Shown: piece by piece, positions 55,761 through 63,591 of the stretch
Layout of the letters: every line of letters starts with the position of its first letter
How positions within the stretch are numbered: the first letter of the stretch is position 1
From: an uncultured bacterium
Lineage (GTDB): Bacteria > Vulcanimicrobiota > Vulcanimicrobiia > Vulcanimicrobiales > Vulcanimicrobiaceae
Assembly (NCBI GenBank): GCA_903829325.1
Contig: CAIKPM010000069.1
Coordinates: 62,001-126,000 of the forward strand
Reading direction: 5' to 3'
DNA length: 64,000 nucleotides
Position numbers and translations under genes: made by a program
The notes under the pieces: model-generated
Seen by the model: the letters and a program-made list of their open reading frames with translations, nothing else
The model's database searches: none
What the model was told of the DNA's origin: nothing

Positions 55761-56777
55761 ATGCGATCGTTTTTGGCGCTGTGCTTCGCTCTTGCGATGC
55801 TGCTCGGTGCTACGCGAACAGCGCGTGCCTACAGCACCGATGTCCACTTTAATCTGACCTACGTTCAGGCACGGCTCGCGGGCCTCGCACGTACCGATGC
55901 GCTATGGATCGCCCTCGCAGACGAAAGCCTTGACCATAATCGGACGACTTCAGCGTATAGTGGCACAATCGAAACAACGCTGCAATTCCTAGGCCTTCAC
56001 CGCCAAATCTGGACACGGAATGGTGAGCGTTGGCAAGCGTATACCGATCGCGGTGCACCATCCAATCCGCTCGATGGCGTGCTTGATTCGACGCAGTATA
56101 CCGCTCCCGCTCAGGCGCGTGCAGCAGTCTTCGCACGACGCGATCGCCTCTGGCAAGAAAGCCTGGACATCCTCGCGCGTAGCGCACCGAATCAACGCGT
56201 GAGCCAAATCCGCGCGGATATTGCGCTAGGCACCTTTCTCCACTTCGAGCAAGATCTGTACGCCCATCGCCAGTTCGGCAGCGACCTCGATGGACAAGAC
56301 TGGCGCCCCTACGGCACCTTTCGTGGGCATGCGGCCGAAGGCTTCACCCCTGACTACGTTGCTCTGCGTCCTCAATTAGCCAACGAGATGTTTTCGGCCT
56401 CATACGCGTATTTCGTTCAATGGCAACAGCGGCGCGGCATAAAAGCCCCAGAACTCCCTGCACAACTGGTGCATGGGCTCATTCGACATATAAGCGCAGC
56501 GTATGATCCACGCGCGCTCCAATATCCGGCCCATCGGTTTCGACCCTGGTTTCCAGCACAACAGGAGCTCAATCGCCAGATTAGCCTTGCCTTGCTTAGT
56601 AACGATCCGCCAATAGCATGGGCCAACGATTTGCCGAATGCGAACAGTATCAAGCCACTACCATACGATGCTCCGGACACGTCGCTACGCCAGATCGAAC
56701 GACGCCTCGAGGAGCCTACTCTATGCCCCGTGGAGCTTCGCTTGCGTAGCGTCATGACCGACGAACTGCTGCAGTGA
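55761..56777 (+). CDS. Exported protein resembling zinc-dependent phospholipase C / S1-P1 nuclease fold
   Basis: 338-aa protein with a signal peptide (LALCFALAMLLGATRTARA). The first mature residues are YSTDVHFNLTY, followed by DESLDHN and later GTFLHFEQDLYAHRQFG, which match the spacing of His/Asp zinc ligands in all-helical zinc-dependent phospholipase C-like proteins. The C-terminal third is unassigned. The substrate may be phospholipid or nucleic acid; the fold call is tentative. The stop overlaps the start of the Xer gene as GTGA. The ribosome-binding site is GGGAG. Confidence 0.6.
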   Translation: MRSFLALCFALAMLLGATRTARAYSTDVHFNLTYVQARLAGLARTDALWIALADESLDHNRTTSAYSGTIETTLQFLGLHRQIWTRNGERWQAYTDRGAPSNPLDGVLDSTQYTAPAQARAAVFARRDRLWQESLDILARSAPNQRVSQIRADIALGTFLHFEQDLYAHRQFGSDLDGQDWRPYGTFRGHAAEGFTPDYVALRPQLANEMFSASYAYFVQWQQRRGIKAPELPAQLVHGLIRHISAAYDPRALQYPAHRFRPWFPAQQELNRQISLALLSNDPPIAWANDLPNANSIKPLPYDAPDTSLRQIERRLEEPTLCPVELRLRSVMTDELLQ

Positions 56778-57703
56778 GCAAGAAGTTGCGCCCAGCAGCC
56801 TGGCCGACACTCGACGAAGCAATCCCGGAAATCGACGCTTTTGCACTGATGTGGCGGCTCGAACGGGGCCGTTCTCCGCGCACCGTCCAAGAATACCGCC
56901 AAGACCTATTGACCTTTGCCGCATACCTAGGCAGTCGTCAAAAATTCCTGGAAGCGTCACGATCAGAGATACGGCAGTTTATCGTGAACCTGATGGGCGA
57001 GCGGCAGTACCAAGCGAGTGCAGTGCGCCGCAAACTGGCCGCACTGCGGGCTTTTTACGTTTATCTTGTTCAAGAGAAGCTACGTGCCGACAATCCCACC
57101 GCAGAAATACAGGCCCCGAAGCTCGAGCAACGCCTCCCGAAAGTTCTGAGCGAAGCTGAGGTTGCCCGCATTCTGAACACGAGCCGTGCAGGTCACAACG
57201 ACATCTTGCGCTTGCGCGACCACGCGATGCTCGAACTGCTCTACGCCAGCGGTATTCGACGCGCTGAATTGGTCGGCTTGAATGTCGAAGATGTTGATCT
57301 TGAGCGACGCGTCGCTACGGTTATCGGCAAAGGCAATAAAGAGCGTCGCGTTTTTTTCAATGCGGTTGCGGGTGATGCTCTGCGCCAATATCTAAATGTT
57401 CGCCCTCGTTCTACCGACCGAGCTTTATTTCTCAGTAATCAAAAGAAACGCATGAGCCTCCGCCAGGCCTGGCATATTTTTCGTTCGATCAGCGTGCTCA
57501 GCGGCATCGACAAACACGCGAGTCTCCATACGATGCGGCATTCTTTCGCAACGCATCTCTTGGAAAACGGCGCGGATCTTGTCACCATTCGTGAGTTGCT
57601 CGGTCACGCTAGTTTGGCGACCACCCAAATTTACACGAATGTCTCGATGCAGCACATGCGCAAAACCTATGAGAACGCCCATCCGCGTGATAAACAAGAC
57701 TAG
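56774..57703 (+). CDS. Tyrosine recombinase of the XerC/XerD type
   Basis: 309-aa site-specific recombinase that resolves chromosome dimers at dif. The N-terminal SAM-like core-binding domain (residues about 20-110) is followed by the catalytic domain with the R-K-H-R-H-Y set: Arg in YASGIRRAELVGL, Lys in GKGNKERRV, His and Arg in HTMRHSFATHLL, His in LLGHASLATTQIYTNV with the nucleophile Tyr in the same block. I cannot decide between XerC and XerD. The GTG start overlaps the preceding stop (GTGA). No dif-like site is identified in the window. Confidence 0.93.
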   Translation: MSKKLRPAAWPTLDEAIPEIDAFALMWRLERGRSPRTVQEYRQDLLTFAAYLGSRQKFLEASRSEIRQFIVNLMGERQYQASAVRRKLAALRAFYVYLVQEKLRADNPTAEIQAPKLEQRLPKVLSEAEVARILNTSRAGHNDILRLRDHAMLELLYASGIRRAELVGLNVEDVDLERRVATVIGKGNKERRVFFNAVAGDALRQYLNVRPRSTDRALFLSNQKKRMSLRQAWHIFRSISVLSGIDKHASLHTMRHSFATHLLENGADLVTIRELLGHASLATTQIYTNVSMQHMRKTYENAHPRDKQD

Positions 57704-57742
57704 CCAGGAGGCTGTAAGCGTAGGGCGCAGAACCCGGCAGCG

Positions 57743-58264
57743 GTGATTACTGCAACGATCGAATCCCTCATCCGCGTTGTCCCCGATTTTCCCATTCCAG
57801 GGATCTTGTTTCGCGACATCACTCCGCTGCTGGCTGACGCAACAAGTTTTAAGGCGATGATTGATCTCTTCGTCGAACGCTTCCGTGACGAAGAGATCGA
57901 CGCGATCGTGGGTATCGAAGCACGTGGCTACCTTATTGGCGCACCGATCGCCTACGCACTCAAGGCGGGCTTTATCCCGGTTCGCAAGCCAGGCAAACTG
58001 CCCAGTGCTGTGCTCAGTGAATCCTACTCGTTGGAGTATGGTACCAACACCCTTGAAATACATCACGATGCACTACCAGCGGGCGCGCGCGTGCTCGTGG
58101 TTGATGACCTACTTGCGACTGGTGGCACAGCAGCGGCAACCGTCCGCTTGCTCGAACGCCAAGGTGCGACCGTCGTTGGTTGCGCTTTCCTGATCGAGCT
58201 AGCAGCCCTGGAAGGCCGCGCCGCCCTGGCGAACGCTGAAGTCACGACCTTCCTTAGCTACTAA
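57743..58264 (+). CDS. apt: Adenine phosphoribosyltransferase
   Basis: 173-aa salvage enzyme converting adenine and PRPP to AMP. The start segment LIRVVPDFPIPGILFRDITP and the PRPP-binding motif VLVVDDLLATGGTAAA are diagnostic, and the length is typical. The start is GTG 57743, since no other in-frame start lies nearby. An AGGAGG-like sequence at 57706-57712 is too far away to serve it, so initiation is weak or uses another site. In many bacteria apt lies next to the (p)ppGpp synthetase gene, as here. Confidence 0.95.
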   Translation: MITATIESLIRVVPDFPIPGILFRDITPLLADATSFKAMIDLFVERFRDEEIDAIVGIEARGYLIGAPIAYALKAGFIPVRKPGKLPSAVLSESYSLEYGTNTLEIHHDALPAGARVLVVDDLLATGGTAAATVRLLERQGATVVGCAFLIELAALEGRAALANAEVTTFLSY

Positions 58265-58275
58265 AGAACTTAAGC

Positions 58276-58291
58276 TGTGACGATCGTCACA
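58276..58291. promoter_or_regulatory. CRP/FNR-family binding site, perfect TGTGA-N6-TCACA
   Basis: TGTGACGATCGTCACA is a perfect 16-bp palindrome with the exact CRP half-sites and spacing. It is flanked by CTTAA and TTAAG, an outer inverted repeat. It lies 65-80 bases upstream of the start of the (p)ppGpp synthetase gene and just after apt. No CRP gene is in the window. Confidence 0.7.
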
Positions 58292-58355
58292 ATGTTAAGC
58301 TCAGTAGTCACTCTTTGCATCGAATCGCGCCAGCGCGTCGATCACGCAAGATATC

Positions 58356-60530
58356 ATGTCTATTGACGAGCTGGTCACCCGTGTTCAGCGCTACGACCCG
58401 AGCCTTGACGCTCAGTGGTTACACAGCGTCTATGCGGTGGCAGATCAAGCACACGATGGGCAGCTGCGCGCTTCGGGTGAATCGTACATCATTCACCCCT
58501 TAGCCGTCGCGGGAATTTTAGCCGAGCTAGAAATGGATCGCGCTACGATTGCTGCTGCACTCTTACACGACGTAGTCGAAGATACCGTGGTCACGAGCGA
58601 AGAGGTCGCTCAACGCTTCGGTGACGAGATTGCCGGCTTGGTCGATGGTGTGACAAAGTTAACGCGCATCCCCTACCAGTCCAAAGAAGACGCACAGGCT
58701 GAAAATCTGCGAAAAATGTTTCTGGCGATGGCTCGGGATATTCGGGTGATCATCATCAAACTCGCCGACCGACTCCACAATATGCGGACCTTAGGGCATG
58801 TAGCACCAGCGAAACAACAACGCATAGCCCGGGAGACATTGGAAATTTATGCTCCGTTGGCCCACCGACTGGGCATTTGGAAAATCAAGTGGGATTTAGA
58901 AGATCTCTCATTACGGTATCTTGAACCCGAAATATATCGTGATATAGCCGAACGAGTAGCGAAAAAACGCACCGAACGCGAAGACACCGTCAGCAATGTC
59001 GTCAATGAATTACGCGAGCAATTTACCGCATTGCATCTGCCGGCCGAGGTAACTGGTCGCCCCAAGCATTTTTTTTCGATCTACAATAAACTCAAAGATG
59101 GGCGTGATTTTTCAACCATTTATGATTTAACCGCGGTTCGCGTCATTGTTGAATCGGTCAAAGATTGCTACGCAACACTCGGCGTGGTTCATAGTCTCTG
59201 GAAGCCATTGCCTGGGCGTTTCAAAGATTATATCGCGATGCCTAAACAGAATTTGTATCAATCGCTGCACACAACTGTTATTGGTCCGAACGGCGAACCG
59301 CTCGAGGTCCAAATCCGCACACGCGAGATGCATCGGACGAGCGAATATGGCATCGCCGCGCATTGGCGCTATAAAGAAGGTGGAAAAAATGGTGCTTTCG
59401 ATGAGAAATTAACGTGGTTGCGTTCTCTCTTGGAATGGCAAGATGAGTTGCGCGATTCACGCGCTTTTATGGAAAACCTAAAACTTGATCTTTTTGATAA
59501 TCAGGTTTTTGTCTTTTCTCCAAAAGGCGATGTATTTAGCCTCCCGGCCCATGCAACGCCGCTTGATTTTGCGTATCAAGTGCATAGCAATGTCGGTAAC
59601 GCCTGCGTGGGCGCAAAGGTAAATGGCCGGATTGTCCCGCTCGATTTTGAACTGAGCCATGGCGACATCTGCGAAATTTTGACCAATAAAAGCAACCCGC
59701 GACCATCGCTCGATTGGCTTGCGATTGTCAAGACGTCGAGCGCGAAGCACAAAATCAAGCAGTGGTTTCGCAAAGATCGCAAAGAAGAAAATGTACTTTT
59801 TGGGCAAGAAGCACTCGAACACGAACTAGCGCGGCACCAACTCCGCACCGATCTGGCCCGGGGCGAATTGATCGAGCACATCAGCCGTCGCATGAACTAT
59901 GGCCGGGTGACCGATCTCTACGCGGCGATCGGATTCGGCGATGCCTCGGCGGTCTCGGTCGTCCAGCGACTCCGCGATGAGCTCAAAACAACCGCTCAGG
60001 TCACCAAGCCGGTCAAGCCGCGCCCGCACCAAGGCAACTTGCGCCGCAGCTCACACAATCCCGGCGGGATCACGATTGCCGGAGTTGACGATATCTTCGT
60101 GCGCCTTTCGAAGTGCTGCCGACCTGTACCGGGGGATCCTATTATGGGCTATGTGACCATCGGCAAAGGCGTCTCGGTTCACCGAGCTGATTGCCCGAAC
60201 GTGGCTTACATGAACGCGTTGCCCGAACGCATACTCCAGGCAAATTGGCAAACGACCACCGATGATCAGCACCCTGTCGATGTCGAAGTCGAGGCTTTAG
60301 ATCGTGCCGGGTTGCTCCAAGACGTGATGGCCGTCTGTGCGGAATACAAAACCAGTGCGTCTTCGGTCACGGCGCGAGTCAAGCGCGACCGGCTCGCCTT
60401 GGTGAGTCTCACCCTAGAAATCCGTGATCTTCAACATCTGCAGAAAATATTGGCTCGCCTCGCCCAAATCCGCGATGTCCGTGATGTGTATCGGGTAACC
60501 AAAAGAAAAAGCCACCCCGATTCTCCCTAA
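58356..60530 (+). CDS. rel: Bifunctional (p)ppGpp synthetase/hydrolase (RelA/SpoT family)
   Basis: 724-aa long RSH enzyme that makes and degrades the stringent-response alarmone. Domains in order: HD hydrolase (LLHDVVEDT near 70, KLADRLHNMRTLG), synthetase (about 235-320, with DLTAVRVIVESVKDCY and YQSLHTTV), TGS (VFVFSPKGDVFSLP near 390), zinc-finger/RIS (CCRPVPGDPIMGYV, then HRADCPN) and C-terminal ACT. The synthetase carries RFKD (GRFKDYIA), the RxKD form found in bifunctional enzymes, not the ExDD of monofunctional RelA, and the HD residues are intact. A perfect CRP-type site lies upstream. Confidence 0.96.
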   Translation: MSIDELVTRVQRYDPSLDAQWLHSVYAVADQAHDGQLRASGESYIIHPLAVAGILAELEMDRATIAAALLHDVVEDTVVTSEEVAQRFGDEIAGLVDGVTKLTRIPYQSKEDAQAENLRKMFLAMARDIRVIIIKLADRLHNMRTLGHVAPAKQQRIARETLEIYAPLAHRLGIWKIKWDLEDLSLRYLEPEIYRDIAERVAKKRTEREDTVSNVVNELREQFTALHLPAEVTGRPKHFFSIYNKLKDGRDFSTIYDLTAVRVIVESVKDCYATLGVVHSLWKPLPGRFKDYIAMPKQNLYQSLHTTVIGPNGEPLEVQIRTREMHRTSEYGIAAHWRYKEGGKNGAFDEKLTWLRSLLEWQDELRDSRAFMENLKLDLFDNQVFVFSPKGDVFSLPAHATPLDFAYQVHSNVGNACVGAKVNGRIVPLDFELSHGDICEILTNKSNPRPSLDWLAIVKTSSAKHKIKQWFRKDRKEENVLFGQEALEHELARHQLRTDLARGELIEHISRRMNYGRVTDLYAAIGFGDASAVSVVQRLRDELKTTAQVTKPVKPRPHQGNLRRSSHNPGGITIAGVDDIFVRLSKCCRPVPGDPIMGYVTIGKGVSVHRADCPNVAYMNALPERILQANWQTTTDDQHPVDVEVEALDRAGLLQDVMAVCAEYKTSASSVTARVKRDRLALVSLTLEIRDLQHLQKILARLAQIRDVRDVYRVTKRKSHPDSP

Positions 60531-60560
60531 AGTGAAGCTCTAGACAAAATCGGGGTGGCT
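60510..60560 (-). terminator. Terminator hairpin between rel and the Lys-rich gene
   Basis: A 13-bp perfect stem, AGCCACCCCGATT (60510-60522) with AATCGGGGTGGCT (60548-60560), around a 25-base loop. Reading the minus strand, the stem is followed by TTTTTCTTTT, so it is a Rho-independent terminator for the minus-strand gene. It overlaps the last codons of rel, whose own strand lacks a U-run. Confidence 0.85.
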
Positions 60561-60569
60561 AGGGGTTAC

Positions 60570-60839
60570 TTACTTGGCTACTGTCGCCTTGGTCTCGGCC
60601 TTTTTCACGGGGGCCTTCTTGACAACAACCTTCTTGGTGGCGGTCTTCTTGGTGGTAGCTGGCTTCACGGTGACAGCCTTCATGGCCGTGTGCTTTTTGA
60701 GCACAGCAGCGGTCTGCTTGACATGATGGTGATGTTTTTTGGCAACCGCAACGGTGGTTTTACCGGTGGTGCTTGCCGCAAAGGCAGGAGCAGTGACGAG
60801 CAGCGTGCTGGCCAAAACGGCGGCAAAGAACTTGTTCAT
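60570..60839 (-). CDS. Exported Lys/Thr/Ala-rich miniprotein, 89 aa
   Basis: Not assigned to a family. The frame opens at 60962, but ATG 60839 has AAGGA at proper distance and starts a perfect signal peptide (MNKFFAAVLASTLLVTAPAF, cleavage after AFA). The mature part (about 68 aa) is built of Lys, Thr, Val and Ala with a run of four His (KKHHHHVK), resembling histone H1 tails in composition. It is strongly basic, so it could bind lipopolysaccharide, peptidoglycan, DNA or metals outside the cytosol. It has its own terminator. The upstream region is shared with rpsF on the other strand. Confidence 0.75.
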   Translation of the reverse strand: MNKFFAAVLASTLLVTAPAFAASTTGKTTVAVAKKHHHHVKQTAAVLKKHTAMKAVTVKPATTKKTATKKVVVKKAPVKKAETKATVAK

Positions 60840-61006
60840 AATGATATCCTTACTGGAGTGAAAATGATGATGAAAACAAGAAGATCGGGTAGCAGCATAC
60901 CGCCACCCTACTAGACGAACGCGCAAAACCAGGCGGGAGTTCCACCATGGCCTTCGAACCATCGCTAACGCACGTCCTTGCGCTTGAGAGGTCTAGACCT
61001 CCTTCA

Positions 61007-61083
61007 CCTCTGGACGGCACTTTCATCCGCTGCTCGCCCACCCGGTGAGCCGTTATCAGCATACTGATGACGTCCAGAGAGGA
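61007..61083 (+). promoter_or_regulatory. Structured rpsF leader, probable S6(:S18) autoregulatory RNA
   Basis: Three helices form a closed three-way junction directly before rpsF. The outer stem CTCTGGACG (61008-61016) pairs with CGTCCAGAG (61071-61079), whose 3' side contains part of the ribosome-binding region AGAGAGGA. Inside are GCTCGCC/GGTGAGC (61032-61050, one G-U pair) and ATCAG/CTGAT (61055-61068). Conserved S6:S18-binding leaders are known ahead of rpsF in many bacteria. Membership of that class is inferred. Confidence 0.55.
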
Positions 61084-61096
61084 CCATACCAAGCTT

Positions 61097-61417
61097 ATGA
61101 TCAGCGATTACGAAGTCACGTTCATCCTCAAGCCCTCTATTGAAGAGAGCGAAACCGAGGCCTCAGCCCAAAAAGTAGCCGATGTCGTCACCAAGCTCAA
61201 CGGCACCGTCAAAAACATCGAACATATGGGCCGCCGCCGTCTGGCTCATGAGATTGCCGACCTCCGTGAGGGTATCTACGTGGTGATTACCTTTAGCGCG
61301 GCGCCAACTCAAATCAAAGAACTCGAACGCCAACTTACGCTCAACGAAGACGTCCTGCGCCATATCGTCGTCCGTCATGAGCCCAAAAAACATAAAAGCG
61401 AAGCTGTCGCCGTCTAA
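61097..61417 (+). CDS. rpsF: Small ribosomal subunit protein bS6
   Basis: 106-aa ribosomal protein. MISDYEVTFILKP at the start, the GTVKNIEHMGRRRLAHEI block and YVVITFSAAP are characteristic of bS6. The frame opens at 61067, but ATG 61097 gives the family N-terminus; the AGAGAGGA ribosome-binding sequence lies 13 bases upstream inside the leader stem. ssb follows after 80 bases. rpsR and rplI, usually next to these genes, are missing here. Confidence 0.94.
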   Translation: MISDYEVTFILKPSIEESETEASAQKVADVVTKLNGTVKNIEHMGRRRLAHEIADLREGIYVVITFSAAPTQIKELERQLTLNEDVLRHIVVRHEPKKHKSEAVAV

Positions 61418-61439
61418 CCAAGCAGAGCGCTCTAGTTGA

Positions 61440-61455
61440 ACGCGTGGCCACGCGT
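61440..61455. other. Perfect 16-bp palindrome between rpsF and ssb
   Basis: ACGCGTGGCCACGCGT reads the same on both strands. A 10-bp palindrome AGAGCGCTCT lies just before it (61424-61433). It could be a protein-binding site or an RNA hairpin ahead of ssb. One such 16-bp palindrome is about what chance gives in a window of this size. Confidence 0.35.
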
Positions 61456-61497
61456 GATACTTTTCTACCGCTGTTTTTATTTGATTAGGGAGAAACC

Positions 61498-61965
61498 ATG
61501 GCAGGCAGTTACAATCGCGTTATCCTCGTTGGCAATGTCACTCGAGATCCTGAGATTCGCTATATTGCGTCAGGATCTGGCGTAGTCAAATTTTCACTGG
61601 CCGTCAACCGTCGTACCAAAAATGGTGACGAGACAACCTTCGTAGAGATTGTCGCCTGGGAGAAATTAGCTGAGACCTGCAACACCTACCTCAAAAAAGG
61701 CATGAGTGTCTTGGTCGAGGGCCGTTTGGTTATCCGCAATTTCGACGACAAAGATGGCAACAAACGCAAAGCAACCGAAGTTGTCATCGATACGATGCAG
61801 ATGCTCGACCGCAAGGGCGACACCAGCGGCAGCAATGGTTCGGGCTACGGCAGTGGCGAGAACGCGACCAACAGTATCAGCAGCTACAGCAGCAATACTG
61901 GCGGATATACAGCAAATGCCTCACCCTTCGACGACTCAGCGATCGAAGACGAAATCCCCTTTTAA
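61498..61965 (+). CDS. ssb: Single-stranded DNA-binding protein
   Basis: 155-aa SSB. The OB fold starts MAGSYNRVILVGNVTRDPEI and continues to about residue 110 (GKVEGRLV-like strand, TEVVIDTMQML). The linker is rich in Gly, Ser and Asn, and the acidic protein-interaction tip DDSAIEDEIPF ends the chain with the required Pro-Phe. The ribosome-binding site is AGGGAG. It lies downstream of rpsF, as in most bacteria, and is followed by a strong terminator. Confidence 0.96.
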   Translation: MAGSYNRVILVGNVTRDPEIRYIASGSGVVKFSLAVNRRTKNGDETTFVEIVAWEKLAETCNTYLKKGMSVLVEGRLVIRNFDDKDGNKRKATEVVIDTMQMLDRKGDTSGSNGSGYGSGENATNSISSYSSNTGGYTANASPFDDSAIEDEIPF

Positions 61966-61982
61966 GCGTATCTCACGTAGCA

Positions 61983-62022
61983 AAAACGAGTCGCGATAGG
62001 TTAGTCGCGGCTCGTTTTTTTT
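61983..62022. terminator. Bidirectional terminator between ssb and murJ
   Basis: AAAACGAGTCGCGA (61983-61996) pairs with TCGCGGCTCGTTTT (62005-62018) over an 8-base loop, with one G-U pair. T-runs follow on both strands, so it ends transcription of both convergent genes. Confidence 0.92.
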
Positions 62023-62039
62023 GTGCCGTGAAGAAACGA

Positions 62040-63575
62040 CTAGCGCAACGTAAGCCATTTGCGCCAAAGCAATTGGAGTTCTTCTACGCCTAGTAGCTTC
62101 GCCGCACAGAAAAAGACCGAACAAGCCAAAAGCAATTCTGCGAGCAGACCGCGCAAGTGAGTAAAAAATGGGGCAGACCCGACACCATAATATTGCTCAA
62201 GAGCGAACGTGAGGATGGCCATGGCACATGAAGCGAGCGTCACACGAAAGGTTGAAATTGCGAGGCTGTGCCAAGCAAATCCCACGAGCAAATGACGGAC
62301 CAGCAACAGCAAGATGAGGGTTTGCACGCATTGACTCACCGCATTTGCTAAGAGCAAGCCACGGGCACCCAACCAAGGCAGCCATAAGAAAGAAAATACA
62401 ACATTCAATGCGACTGAAATCACTGAGGCAGTGACCGTCCAGCGCGATTCATGACAAGCAAAGCAACAACGCGTCAAGACGATATTCGCGGCCATTGGAA
62501 TTAAGGCTAATGCGGCAAATGGCAAGAATGAGGCACACAACGCAGAGGCTTCGCTCGTGAAGGCACCGCGCTCAAAAAGCGTACTTACGATTGGATGCGC
62601 TAAAATAGCCAAAAGAAAGACCGCAGGAATAGTGACAAAATTCACTAGTCGCAAACCCGTTACCATACTTTTGCGCACCGCGTCCAAATCGTTGTGAGAG
62701 AACTGATTCGCCAACAGCGGAAAGATCACGGTGGCAATGGCCGCCGCAAATAATTGTTGAGGGAAACCGACAAGTTTGCTCGCATAATTCATGCCAGAGA
62801 TATAGCCAGGCGTTAAGGTTGAAGCAAAAAAACGATCAAAGAATAACGCGATTTGGCCAGCTGCGGAGCCAATCACGATCGGCCCCAACATCAACCAAAT
62901 GGCGCGTAATCCCGGGTGTTTGAGATCGATCGTGAAGCGGTAATGCCCCATGCGCATGTATGAGGGAATCTGCACGAACAACGCGGCAAAACAGCCGGCA
63001 ACGGTGCCAAAGACTAAGGCATAAATGCCGAAGCGATCATACAGCAGTACCATCACTACAATCGTCACGAGATTACTGGCGACTCCCTGAAAAGACGCCG
63101 CAGTAAAACGATGATATGCATTGAGCATCGCGTTCACAATGCCGGCTAAACTCGTCGCGACAATACTCGGCATTAACCAGCGCGTCATATGAATCGCTAC
63201 GCGGAGTTGCGGGTGCGGAAAGCCATGGGCGATAAGCGGCACATACCAGGGAGCAAAAATCCAACCCAATACGGCAGATATCATCAAGGCGAGAAACAAA
63301 ACGTGAAAGACAGTATTACCAAGCGACCACGCAGCTTCTTCTTCACCGCGGGCTAAATACGCAGAAAATACCGGCACGAGCGCACTGACCAAAGCGCCGT
63401 GAAAAACTCCAAAGATAATCATCGGAATTGTCGCCGCGGCTAAGAACGTATCAAGCTCCCAATGGGTACCAAAATAGCGCGCATTGACAATCTCGCGCGC
63501 GAAACCCAAAACCGTCGAGGCTAAGGTTGCGCCCATCACGCACAGCGTCGAACGCGCAACGTGGGGTAGCGTCAT
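62040..63575 (-). CDS. murJ: Lipid II flippase MurJ
   Basis: 511-aa integral membrane protein of the MOP/MATE superfamily that flips lipid II across the inner membrane. The family start VMGATLASTVLGFAREIVNA and the block AATIPMIIFGVFHGALVSAL are clear, and about 14 hydrophobic helices follow. The frame is open to 63656, but ATG 63575 matches the usual N-terminus and avoids overlap with deoB. It ends just beyond the shared terminator. Confidence 0.94.
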   Translation of the reverse strand: MTLPHVARSTLCVMGATLASTVLGFAREIVNARYFGTHWELDTFLAAATIPMIIFGVFHGALVSALVPVFSAYLARGEEEAAWSLGNTVFHVLFLALMISAVLGWIFAPWYVPLIAHGFPHPQLRVAIHMTRWLMPSIVATSLAGIVNAMLNAYHRFTAASFQGVASNLVTIVVMVLLYDRFGIYALVFGTVAGCFAALFVQIPSYMRMGHYRFTIDLKHPGLRAIWLMLGPIVIGSAAGQIALFFDRFFASTLTPGYISGMNYASKLVGFPQQLFAAAIATVIFPLLANQFSHNDLDAVRKSMVTGLRLVNFVTIPAVFLLAILAHPIVSTLFERGAFTSEASALCASFLPFAALALIPMAANIVLTRCCFACHESRWTVTASVISVALNVVFSFLWLPWLGARGLLLANAVSQCVQTLILLLLVRHLLVGFAWHSLAISTFRVTLASCAMAILTFALEQYYGVGSAPFFTHLRGLLAELLLACSVFFCAAKLLGVEELQLLWRKWLTLR

Positions 63576-63591
63576 CTTCCCTGGTAGCACG

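Noticed and set aside
60988..61001. Perfect 14-bp palindrome GAGGTCTAGACCTC upstream of the rpsF leader
   Set aside because: A palindrome of this length is expected by chance several times in this much sequence; no gene-specific role can be argued beyond its position.
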